DNA from: Nitrospirota bacterium
Lineage (GTDB): Bacteria; Nitrospirota; Leptospirillia; Leptospirillales; Leptospirillaceae
Assembly (NCBI GenBank): GCA_021828525.1
Contig: JAJZGM010000018.1
Span: forward strand, 1 to 12,748
Reading direction: 5' to 3'
Length of the DNA: 12,748 nt
Shown here piece by piece: positions 7,223 to 12,748 of the stretch. A program made the translations under genes and the position numbers. The notes beneath the pieces are model-generated. The model had not been told where the DNA came from and ran no database searches. It saw nothing but the letters and a program-made list of their open reading frames with translations. How positions within the stretch are numbered: the first letter of the stretch is position 1; each line of letters opens with the position of its first letter.

Positions 7223-8077
7223 TCAGACGACATCCTCGATGGTCCCGATCCGGAGGGAGTCCATCATGCGTGTAATGCTCTCCTCGATCGGTTTCTTGAT
7301 TTCAGACATGCGTTCTCCCACCCGTCTCAGTTGTCGCATGAGGACCTTCTGCGGAAGCATACGGTCGTATCCCGGAGCTTCGCGGGCCATGAGGATAGCC
7401 TTGCGTCTGTAATCGCTCATGGTGTTATGGAGCGGCATCTTGTAGTTGAGGGTAACTTCCTCAATCAAGGGGATGACCTCATCCCCGAAAGTCGTCAGGA
7501 AGGACTCGACAATCTCGCAGAAAAATCCGAAATGCCGCGATTCGTCCTTTGTCAGATAAACGAGAAGGCGGTTCAACACCGGTTCCTTGACCACGCGGGA
7601 CAGGCTCTGGTAATAGAGCTGTGTCGCCTTTTCCTGAAGGAGGGTATAGGTAAAGACTTGGACTGGCTTCGAAAAACCGATGCTGAAGGGTTTTCTGTTC
7701 TCGATTATCAATTTCTCTTCGAGAAGATCCCGGTTCGGTTCCATGCCGGAATGGAACTGGTAAAGAGCCAGAGCCTGGGCGTGACGGTCTTCTTCAAGGC
7801 TCCAGCGAACGGTGAAGTGAAAAAGCTCCCTGTTATGGATGGATTCTTTCATTCCCTCGGCGGTGATGGGGAACAGGGACTGATATTCGGCAAAATATCC
7901 GGGCAGGTGATCTTCGACATAGGTGACAAAGATAACGGCGTCCTTCTGGCCCTGGGTCAGAAGTTCCGGTCGAATTTCGTTCCAGTGAAGTGACTTGAAT
8001 CTGTTCCAGTTCGCGTCATCGGCGAGCTTGTTATAATTATCCACATGTTGCCTGAGTTTTTCGAGCGGCAATTGCAC
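7223..8077 (-). CDS. Ferritin-like diiron protein, acyl-ACP desaturase family
   Basis: It probably inserts a double bond into acyl chains carried on acyl carrier protein, using O2 and a diiron centre in a soluble four-helix bundle. The six expected iron ligands are in place in the 284-residue product. Glu55 lies in YVEDHLPGYF, Glu96 and His99 in WSLEEDRHAQ, Glu149 in LLQEKATQLYY, and Glu179 and His182 in TKDESRHFGFF. The 50-residue gap between the first EExxH histidine and the third-helix glutamate equals that of plant stearoyl-ACP desaturase. The protein is shorter than the plant enzyme. No membrane segment or signal peptide is visible. The start is GTG 8077, preceded by AAGGAAGGG with 8 bases of spacing; an in-frame TGA lies shortly upstream, so no longer form is possible. 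Its own promoter is predicted. A role as a related diiron oxidase cannot be excluded, and regioselectivity cannot be read from sequence. Confidence 0.85.
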   Translation of the reverse strand: MQLPLEKLRQHVDNYNKLADDANWNRFKSLHWNEIRPELLTQGQKDAVIFVTYVEDHLPGYFAEYQSLFPITAEGMKESIHNRELFHFTVRWSLEEDRHAQALALYQFHSGMEPNRDLLEEKLIIENRKPFSIGFSKPVQVFTYTLLQEKATQLYYQSLSRVVKEPVLNRLLVYLTKDESRHFGFFCEIVESFLTTFGDEVIPLIEEVTLNYKMPLHNTMSDYRRKAILMAREAPGYDRMLPQKVLMRQLRRVGERMSEIKKPIEESITRMMDSLRIGTIEDVV

Positions 8078-8085
8078 CCTGGTTT

Positions 8086-8094
8086 CCCTTCCTT
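8086..8094 (-). promoter_or_regulatory. Ribosome binding site supporting the GTG start of the desaturase
   Basis: AAGGAAGGG on the - strand ends 8 bases before GTG 8077. It supports a rare-type start codon where no ATG is available between the in-frame upstream stop and the conserved region. Confidence 0.6.
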
Positions 8095-8178
8095 CTTTCT
8101 TGTTGAATCAAGTTGTGCACGTTTGGATGGCCACGCCGATCCCGCCGACACCATTCTGGCGGAGACCCCAACCGCATC

Positions 8179-8208
8179 ATTATACGCTTCTAAAAATGGA
8201 AATTGCAT
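8179..8208 (-). promoter_or_regulatory. Probable sigma-70 promoter of the desaturase gene
   Basis: The - strand carries a perfect TATAAT at 8184-8179 with a weak -35 (TGCAAT, 8208-8203) at 18 bases, in a locally AT-rich patch of a GC-rich region. Transcription would begin near 8172 and give a leader of about 95 bases. A second exact TATAAT lies at 8233-8228 on the same strand, just after the stop of the upstream gene, and could be an alternative promoter. Confidence 0.5.
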
Positions 8209-8236
8209 CTTTTGACTGATTCTGGCGATTATAGCT

Positions 8237-9031
8237 TTATTTTGAAAGGACTTCCAGATGCGATGATTCCATGCGGCCGACCTTATCGGTCGATTGGGTG
8301 GGCAGGGAGAACGGGGCCCAGGGCCAAGTCTCCGGAGAGAGAAGCCCGGCTGCCTCCTGTCGGGTTATTTCGCCAGCAGTAAGGGCCTCCGAGATTCGGT
8401 TGACCTGAGTCAGGCATTCTTCGATCGCCCCGGAAACAAGCGGAAGGGGAAGGTCCTTCAAGAGCCCCGAGAAGGAAAGGGGAGGTGAACAGACATAAGT
8501 GGCCTGGCCGAAGGGAAGCGGGATCCGGAACCGGTCCCAGCTCCCCAGGATCTTGACGCGGGTGTAGGAGACGGACAGGAGGTAAAGGGGTTTGCGGGAA
8601 CAGAGAGAGAGGTAGGCGATACCGTCTTTGACGCGGTAGATCGGTCCCTTGGGTCCGTCGGGAGTGAAAACGATTGAATCTTCCCCCTTCCGGTCCAGCC
8701 TTAAGAGTTCCTTGAGGGCGGCGGTGCTTCCCCGGCTGGAGGAGCCCCTGACACTCAGGATTCCAAACCAGCGTAGAAGGGCTGAGATCAGGTCCCCGTC
8801 TTTTGACTGGGAGACGATGAGCTTGATTTTTCCAGGTTTTCCGTAATACACAAAGGGCATGAAAAGGCCCTGATTGTGCCAGAAGGCGATCAGGATGCTG
8901 TCGCCCCGTTCGAGGCGCCGCCGATACTCGTCAAAGCCGATGTACCGGGAGGTGGTTGTCAGTCTGATCGACCTGACAACAAGGGAGACGAAGAACGAGG
9001 CTAGGCGAAGGAAGACTCCGTCAGATTTCAT
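8237..9031 (-). CDS. Lysophospholipid acyltransferase-like protein, DUF374 family
   Basis: It probably transfers an acyl chain to a lysolipid or a lipid-A-like acceptor at the inner membrane. The 264-residue protein has the DUF374 signatures in order: IAFWHNQ with His52 as likely catalytic base (residues 48-54), VSQSKDGDLIS (73-83), SVRGSSSRGS (93-102), and FTPDGPKGPIYRVKDG (122-137). The N-terminus has a hydrophobic stretch (about residues 8-20) compatible with membrane attachment. The C-terminal 40 residues are less recognisable. ATG 9031 is preceded by AAGGA with 7 bases of spacing. A gap of 202 bases separates it from olsA; I see no convincing promoter or gene in that gap, although it is relatively AT-rich. 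The 159 bases downstream hold the desaturase promoter. The natural substrate is unknown; Gram-negative members are usually annotated only at family level. Confidence 0.86.
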   Translation of the reverse strand: MKSDGVFLRLASFFVSLVVRSIRLTTTSRYIGFDEYRRRLERGDSILIAFWHNQGLFMPFVYYGKPGKIKLIVSQSKDGDLISALLRWFGILSVRGSSSRGSTAALKELLRLDRKGEDSIVFTPDGPKGPIYRVKDGIAYLSLCSRKPLYLLSVSYTRVKILGSWDRFRIPLPFGQATYVCSPPLSFSGLLKDLPLPLVSGAIEECLTQVNRISEALTAGEITRQEAAGLLSPETWPWAPFSLPTQSTDKVGRMESSHLEVLSK

Positions 9032-9233
9032 CCCGATGTCCTTTTTTAGAGACGGGTCCGCGGTCCATGGCGAATTGATGCCGGGAGGGTGGCAGGGGTT
9101 CTATACCGTTTTTATTTCGCACCGATCCTTTTCTTCAAGTATTGATCATAGAACGGATCAGGAAAGAATTCCAGACGTGATGAAACCAAGAGCGATATTG
9201 TCCTGCCAGCCCAAAGTGGGACGGAACCCGGGG

Positions 9234-10046
9234 TCAGTGGCTCTCTTTTCCGGAGACGGGGACAGGAGGCGTCAGGAGGCCCTCACGGACCCGCTCCCAA
9301 GATTCCCGGGCCAGTTCCTTGCGATTTGCCCCTTCCGGAAAAACGGGGGATCCGATATGGACCCGGGCGGTGATCCGGGACTCTCCCAGTGTTCTCCAGA
9401 ACGATCTCGCGAAGCTCTCTCCTCCCGTGTAGGACACCGTTGCAAGTGAAGTCTTGCGGCTGTTTTCATAGCGGATGGAAACGGGAAGGACCGGTCTTCC
9501 GGTCTTTGCGCACACATCGAAAATCCCTGTCCTGAAGGGCAGGAGGGTGTCTCCGGTTGTCGTGGTCCCCTCGGGAAATACGGCGACTGAGATATGCTCC
9601 TCCATGGAGTCGCGGACTCCGGATAGGATCTCCCGAAAGGAGGAGAGGCGATGGCGACCGATGAAGAGTGTCCCGGCATTTCGGGCCGATGGCCCGACGA
9701 CCGGCCACAGGGCGATCTCCTCCTTGGCGATGAATCGCACCGGGAAAAGGGCCCGGATGAGACAGATGTCCATCCATGAAATATGGTTCGAGACAAGAAG
9801 AAAGGGTCCTGTGACAGCGGTTTTTTGCTCGCCGTGGAGGGTGAGGTCGACTCCCAGAAGGCTGAGAAGATCCCGGCACCAATCGGCAAGAGGATCGGGG
9901 GAGGACGGGAGATCATTTTTCCGAAGCTGCTTCGGGACGAAGATCCCCCGGAAGACATGGGCGGCGGCCCTGAGTCCTCGGAGCAAACGGGAAGGGAAGG
10001 ACAGGGGGGGAGAAACGGGGACGGCCGAGAAGAGGTCCGACGTCAT
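9234..10046 (-). CDS. olsA: PlsC-type acyltransferase, probable lyso-ornithine lipid O-acyltransferase
   Basis: The likely reaction adds a second fatty acid, through an ester bond, to the hydroxyl of the 3-hydroxyacyl chain on lyso-ornithine lipid. The 270-residue product has the family catalytic box NHISWMD (His88, four residues, Asp93) and the glycerophosphate-type box FPEGTTTTGD (157-166), with LFIGRHRL between them. The N-terminal 75 residues are mixed hydrophobic and basic and may attach to the membrane. I chose ATG 10046, which overlaps the olsB stop as ATGA and follows GGGGAGGG (10051-10058). The same frame is open for another 720 bases through olsB but contains no family features there. 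By motifs alone it could be a 1-acylglycerol-3-phosphate acyltransferase; coupling to olsB favours OlsA. Confidence 0.8.
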   Translation of the reverse strand: MTSDLFSAVPVSPPLSFPSRLLRGLRAAAHVFRGIFVPKQLRKNDLPSSPDPLADWCRDLLSLLGVDLTLHGEQKTAVTGPFLLVSNHISWMDICLIRALFPVRFIAKEEIALWPVVGPSARNAGTLFIGRHRLSSFREILSGVRDSMEEHISVAVFPEGTTTTGDTLLPFRTGIFDVCAKTGRPVLPVSIRYENSRKTSLATVSYTGGESFARSFWRTLGESRITARVHIGSPVFPEGANRKELARESWERVREGLLTPPVPVSGKESH

Positions 10047-10825
10047 GAATCCCTCCCCTCGTTCAGGAGTGATCTGAAAAAATGTCTCGCATAACGGTCC
10101 TTCATCGAGCCGACAGGAAGCCAGATCGGGAAGTCGGCGGTCCTGAAGGCCGGATCGTGGGAAGGGTTTCCTATACAGCGGGCTCCCAGCCGGAGATAGC
10201 CCTTGAGAAGAGGAGGCAGGACGGGAACGTCCTTTTGGCCCATAGGCCTGTCGAGACATGGATAGGGACGGTGGGGCACGACATTCTCCACGGATTGGTC
10301 CCATCCGGTTCTCTTGAGATAGCTCCAGATCCTGTCCGGGTCCATGGACGGATCGGTGAGGTCGACGCTCGCGCATCCCATGAGGAATCTGACGGGTTCG
10401 GTCTGGATGATTCTGGCCAGGGCCGACCAGAGAAGGGTGATCGCCCCTCCGTTGCGGTAGTCGGGATGGACACAGGATCGCCCGACTTCCAGTGTGTCTT
10501 CGAGGAACGATGAGAGGGGCTGGAGGTCGAACTCTGTCTGGGTATAGAATCCCCCCGTTTTCTGCGCTCCGCGGTAGTCCAGAAGACGGTAGGTTCCGAC
10601 GCATTGTCCTGTCGAGCGATCGATGACGATGAGGTGGCGCGCATGCGTGTCGAACAGATCTCGTTCGGGGACGATATCCGGACTGGGCGTCTCCGGTGGA
10701 CAGAATCCGAAGGCGATGGCCCGGAGTTTCTGGGCCATGAGAATATCCTCCTTCGATGCGGCCCACCGGACAGTCAGTGTGGGATTGGCGACAAATGGCG
10801 GGAGAACGGCATGCGGGGTTGTCAT
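10043..10825 (-). CDS. olsB: GNAT-fold acyltransferase, probable L-ornithine N-alpha-acyltransferase
   Basis: The likely reaction transfers a 3-hydroxyacyl group from ACP to the alpha-amino group of ornithine, the first step of ornithine-lipid synthesis. The 260-residue product matches the OlsB/hemolysin-like GNAT family. Landmarks are ERDLFDTHARHLIV (54-67), VGTYRLL (76-82), LEVGRSCVHPDYRNG (112-126), FLMGCASVDL, LPPLLKGYLRLGA (203-215) and the final CIGNPSHDPAF...ADFPIWL block. Length is typical. ATG 10825 follows a near-ideal AAGGAGGG (10830-10837) at 4 bases. The stop overlaps olsA (ATGA), so the two enzymes are probably made together, matching the two-step pathway. The 119 bases upstream contain no promoter I would defend. 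Related family members have other amine acceptors (for example glycine, glutamine or lysine lipids), so ornithine as substrate is an inference. Confidence 0.84.
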   Translation of the reverse strand: MTTPHAVLPPFVANPTLTVRWAASKEDILMAQKLRAIAFGFCPPETPSPDIVPERDLFDTHARHLIVIDRSTGQCVGTYRLLDYRGAQKTGGFYTQTEFDLQPLSSFLEDTLEVGRSCVHPDYRNGGAITLLWSALARIIQTEPVRFLMGCASVDLTDPSMDPDRIWSYLKRTGWDQSVENVVPHRPYPCLDRPMGQKDVPVLPPLLKGYLRLGARCIGNPSHDPAFRTADFPIWLPVGSMKDRYARHFFRSLLNEGRDS

Positions 10826-10829
10826 GGGA

Positions 10830-10837
10830 CCCTCCTT
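10830..10837 (-). promoter_or_regulatory. Strong ribosome binding site of olsB
   Basis: AAGGAGGG on the - strand, 4 bases before ATG 10825, is the closest match to the consensus in the window. It suggests efficient translation of the olsBA pair. Confidence 0.65.
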
Positions 10838-10944
10838 GGGGGAAGAGATGGCAGATGTCCGGGACAGAATAGAGGGTCTGTGTGACGTGGAGGTCTTGAG
10901 GCGGTTACGGACGGAAAACGGACACCGGGACCTTCCTTGAAGGG

Positions 10945-12748
10945 TCAGGGAATCCGGCGCGGATCCAGCGGATTCAAGAGCGGTTCGATGGCCCGATGCA
11001 GAAGCTCGGCATATTTTTCCCGGTCGTAAGTTGCGTCGGGGGAGGCGAGAGGGTAGGCCTTTGCCCGCGACAGGGGATCCCGATCCCTGGCGCTGGTGAT
11101 GATGTACCGGATCGTTTCTCCGGCATGTAGGCGAATTCCCCGTCCGGCCAGCTCGTGGGCGACAATGCCGGACAGGGTCGACCTCCCGTATTTCTCGGGC
11201 GTTTTCGTCAGTCTTCGCCGGATGGCCAGCTCCCGTAGAGGCACACGTCCTTCCCGGATTTCGGACAGCCTGTCTTTGAAGAGTTCGGTGGCCCGGGGAA
11301 GAAGGAGCCGGTATTCCTCAAGGGTGGTGGCGTTGGACAGGAGGTCGATCACCTCCTTCTGGATCTTCCGGATCAGGGGAGGGGTGTCCGACCTCCGGGC
11401 TTCCAGTCCACGCACCTTGATCTCTCCCGAACGGAAAACACCAAGATAGCGATTGGGCACGGACAGGGAGGGACGGGCCCGGGAGGGAAAGAACTGAATC
11501 CACCGGTAGAGTCCTTCCAGATTGAGGGGGATACCCGTCCTTTCGCCGATCTCCCTGGCCAGCTCCCGGCACTCCTCGTCCGTGATTCCGGGCTTCTGGA
11601 GCCAGAGGGAGTCCACGATGCCGTGCAGGAGACGAAACCCCCGCTCTTCGGAGAGCTCCTTGGCCGCAAGAAGTATCTCCCGGCTGTAGGCTGTGACGCA
11701 TTCGTGGGCCTCGATCCTTCCGAAACGGGCGTTCTTGTAGCCAAGGTATCCGAAAGAGACGACAAGGAGCCACTTGAGGGCCTTCTGTCTCCTGTTGAAG
11801 GGATGGTCCTTCCGGAGGTTTTCGGGAAGTTGGGCCAGCTGCTCCTTGTATGACTGTCTTTTGGAAAGGATCGGTCCGAGCACCCGGGGGACGAGGCCCT
11901 TGCGGCGGGTGCAGAGGGTATGGCGGGTTTCTGGCGCCCGGTTGTCAGGACAGCAGGTGCATCCGACCGTTTCCGGAGAAATGTTGAACCGGGTCATGAT
12001 GGCCGGGTACATGGAGGCGAAGTCGAGCTCCGCGACCGACTCGTGGAATCCTGGCGGCGGGAGGAAGGTCATTCCGCCCTTGTCGGATCCGAGAAGGTCC
12101 AGAGAGCTCCGGAAGGATTCCGGTTCGCTCTTTCTCCACGGGATGAGAATGCCTTCGCGGATGGCCTGTTCAAGCTGCATGGAGGTGATGCCGGTCCCTG
12201 TCGATGTTCTGGCCATCGTCTGGACGGGGATTCTTGTGACGCGGGCTTGTTCGAACAGGCCATCGAGCTCCGCCTCTCCCAAGATGAAGCTGTTTTTCCG
12301 GTCGATGTGCCACCGGCCGGAGAGGAGGAAGGATCCGGCCCGGAAGTGAATGCGTCCATAGGAGAACCATGACCGTTCCTTCTGGCCCTTCATGGGGCGA
12401 CCGGGAGCCCGGTTCAGCGCGAGGGGAATCCCGGTCGCGCGGGAAAGCTGTTCGAGTCCGGGAAAGATCCAGTCGTCTCCCCACTCGCTCAGTATCAGGT
12501 CCGGATCCTCCTCCGCCAGATGGCGGTTCAGTGTCCGGAGGAGAGACCGGGGGTCTTCCCCGTCCAGAACGCGGACGCCGTCCTCCGTCTCGATCTCAAG
12601 AGAGGAGGGAGGGGCATGTCGAGGATTGTCCGTGATCCCTTCGGAGCGTATCCGGAGAAGGCGCAGGTCGGGCAACCGGTAGTGGGTGTTCCAGAGGGAG
12701 TCTTGCCGGACGATCCTCTGGACAGTCGCGCTTCCGTCGAGTGAGAGG
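10945..12748 (-). CDS. Family B DNA polymerase with altered motifs, 5' end outside window
   Basis: The frame is open to the window edge: the 24 codons before a TTG at 12675 remain coding-like (QDSLWNTHYRLPDLR), so that TTG is not the true start. About 600 residues are visible. The polymerase domain is clear. Motif A is AELDFASMYPAI, with the metal-binding Asp codon at 12022-12024. The segment KGLVPRVLGPILSKR follows. Motif B reads KWLLVVSFGYLG (Lys codon 11773-11775), where relatives have K..NSxYG. Motif C reads HGIVDSLW (Asp codon 11611-11613), where relatives have YGDTDS. Thumb segment PNRYLGVF and EIKVRGLEARRSDTPP close the domain. The proofreading region looks degenerate: the Exo II-like segment DPDLILSEWGDDWIFPGL lacks the usual aspartate, and little room remains for Exo III. 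A cysteine cluster lies between motifs A and B. It may act in translesion synthesis or repair, or be partly inactive. Confidence 0.87.
   Translation of the reverse strand, partial: LSLDGSATVQRIVRQDSLWNTHYRLPDLRLLRIRSEGITDNPRHAPPSSLEIETEDGVRVLDGEDPRSLLRTLNRHLAEEDPDLILSEWGDDWIFPGLEQLSRATGIPLALNRAPGRPMKGQKERSWFSYGRIHFRAGSFLLSGRWHIDRKNSFILGEAELDGLFEQARVTRIPVQTMARTSTGTGITSMQLEQAIREGILIPWRKSEPESFRSSLDLLGSDKGGMTFLPPPGFHESVAELDFASMYPAIMTRFNISPETVGCTCCPDNRAPETRHTLCTRRKGLVPRVLGPILSKRQSYKEQLAQLPENLRKDHPFNRRQKALKWLLVVSFGYLGYKNARFGRIEAHECVTAYSREILLAAKELSEERGFRLLHGIVDSLWLQKPGITDEECRELAREIGERTGIPLNLEGLYRWIQFFPSRARPSLSVPNRYLGVFRSGEIKVRGLEARRSDTPPLIRKIQKEVIDLLSNATTLEEYRLLLPRATELFKDRLSEIREGRVPLRELAIRRRLTKTPEKYGRSTLSGIVAHELAGRGIRLHAGETIRYIITSARDRDPLSRAKAYPLASPDATYDREKYAELLHRAIEPLLNPLDPRRIP

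Noticed and set aside
7331..7993. 220-codon + strand frame opposite the desaturase
   Set aside because: It is the antisense shadow of a gene whose six diiron ligands are conserved, and it shows no motif of its own.
7957..8208. 83-codon - strand frame starting upstream of the desaturase
   Set aside because: It overlaps the predicted promoter and the first part of the desaturase in another frame, has no good ribosome binding site and is low in recognisable content.
9032..9233. Possible small gene or promoter in the olsA to acyltransferase gap
   Set aside because: No start with both a ribosome binding site and a coding-like frame was found, and candidate -10/-35 pairs had poor spacing or weak matches.
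10047..10766. 720-base upstream extension of the olsA frame through olsB
   Set aside because: Translation of this part is Arg/Pro/Ser-rich and featureless, overlaps the well-supported olsB, and the ATGA junction with its own ribosome binding site marks the true olsA start.
10826..10944. Promoter or terminator between the polymerase and olsB
   Set aside because: Only short 4-5 bp hairpins without T runs and a weak TATTCT lacking a spaced -35 were seen; not enough to annotate.
12673..12675. TTG as the start of the family B polymerase
   Set aside because: The same frame stays open and coding-like to the window edge, and family B polymerases have an N-terminal domain that would be missing, so the gene continues beyond the window.

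Overview
The window is a GC-rich (about 60 percent by eye), densely packed bacterial chromosome segment with two converging gene blocks. It holds no rRNA, tRNA, CRISPR array, insertion sequence or phage module that I can see. Three things point to a Gram-negative, non-proteobacterial lineage: folate-dependent TrmFO, an arginine-sensitive type N-acetylglutamate kinase, and lipid genes suited to an outer-membrane cell. A Nitrospirota genus such as Leptospirillum fits well, but that is inference from gene content, not a database match.

Left block (+ strand, 18-7037), largely housekeeping: topA (DNA topoisomerase I), trmFO (tRNA m5U54 methylase), a xerC-type tyrosine recombinase, argB (arginine biosynthesis), a small predicted lipoprotein of unknown function, and dut (dUTPase). 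Spacing is tight, with ATGA stop/start overlaps at topA/trmFO and argB/lipoprotein, so this is probably one or two operons. A strong hairpin followed by five T residues (7066-7110) ends it.

Right block (- strand, 12748 down to 7223), in transcription order: a family B DNA polymerase whose N-terminus lies outside the window and whose motifs B and C are altered; olsB and olsA (ornithine-lipid synthesis), coupled by an ATGA overlap; a DUF374-type lysophospholipid acyltransferase; and a ferritin-like acyl-ACP desaturase with its own probable promoter. The last four all act on acyl chains and look like a membrane-lipid tailoring cluster: OlsB and OlsA would build a phosphorus-free aminolipid, the third enzyme would acylate another lysolipid, and the desaturase would set acyl-chain fluidity.

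The most interesting items are the unusual polymerase (catalytic aspartates kept, but motif B/C residues replaced, exonuclease motifs apparently degenerate, and a cysteine cluster between motifs A and B), the lipid-tailoring cluster, and a C8 tract near the end of the lipoprotein gene. In the alternative frame at that tract, the reading frame runs exactly into an ATGA overlap with dut.
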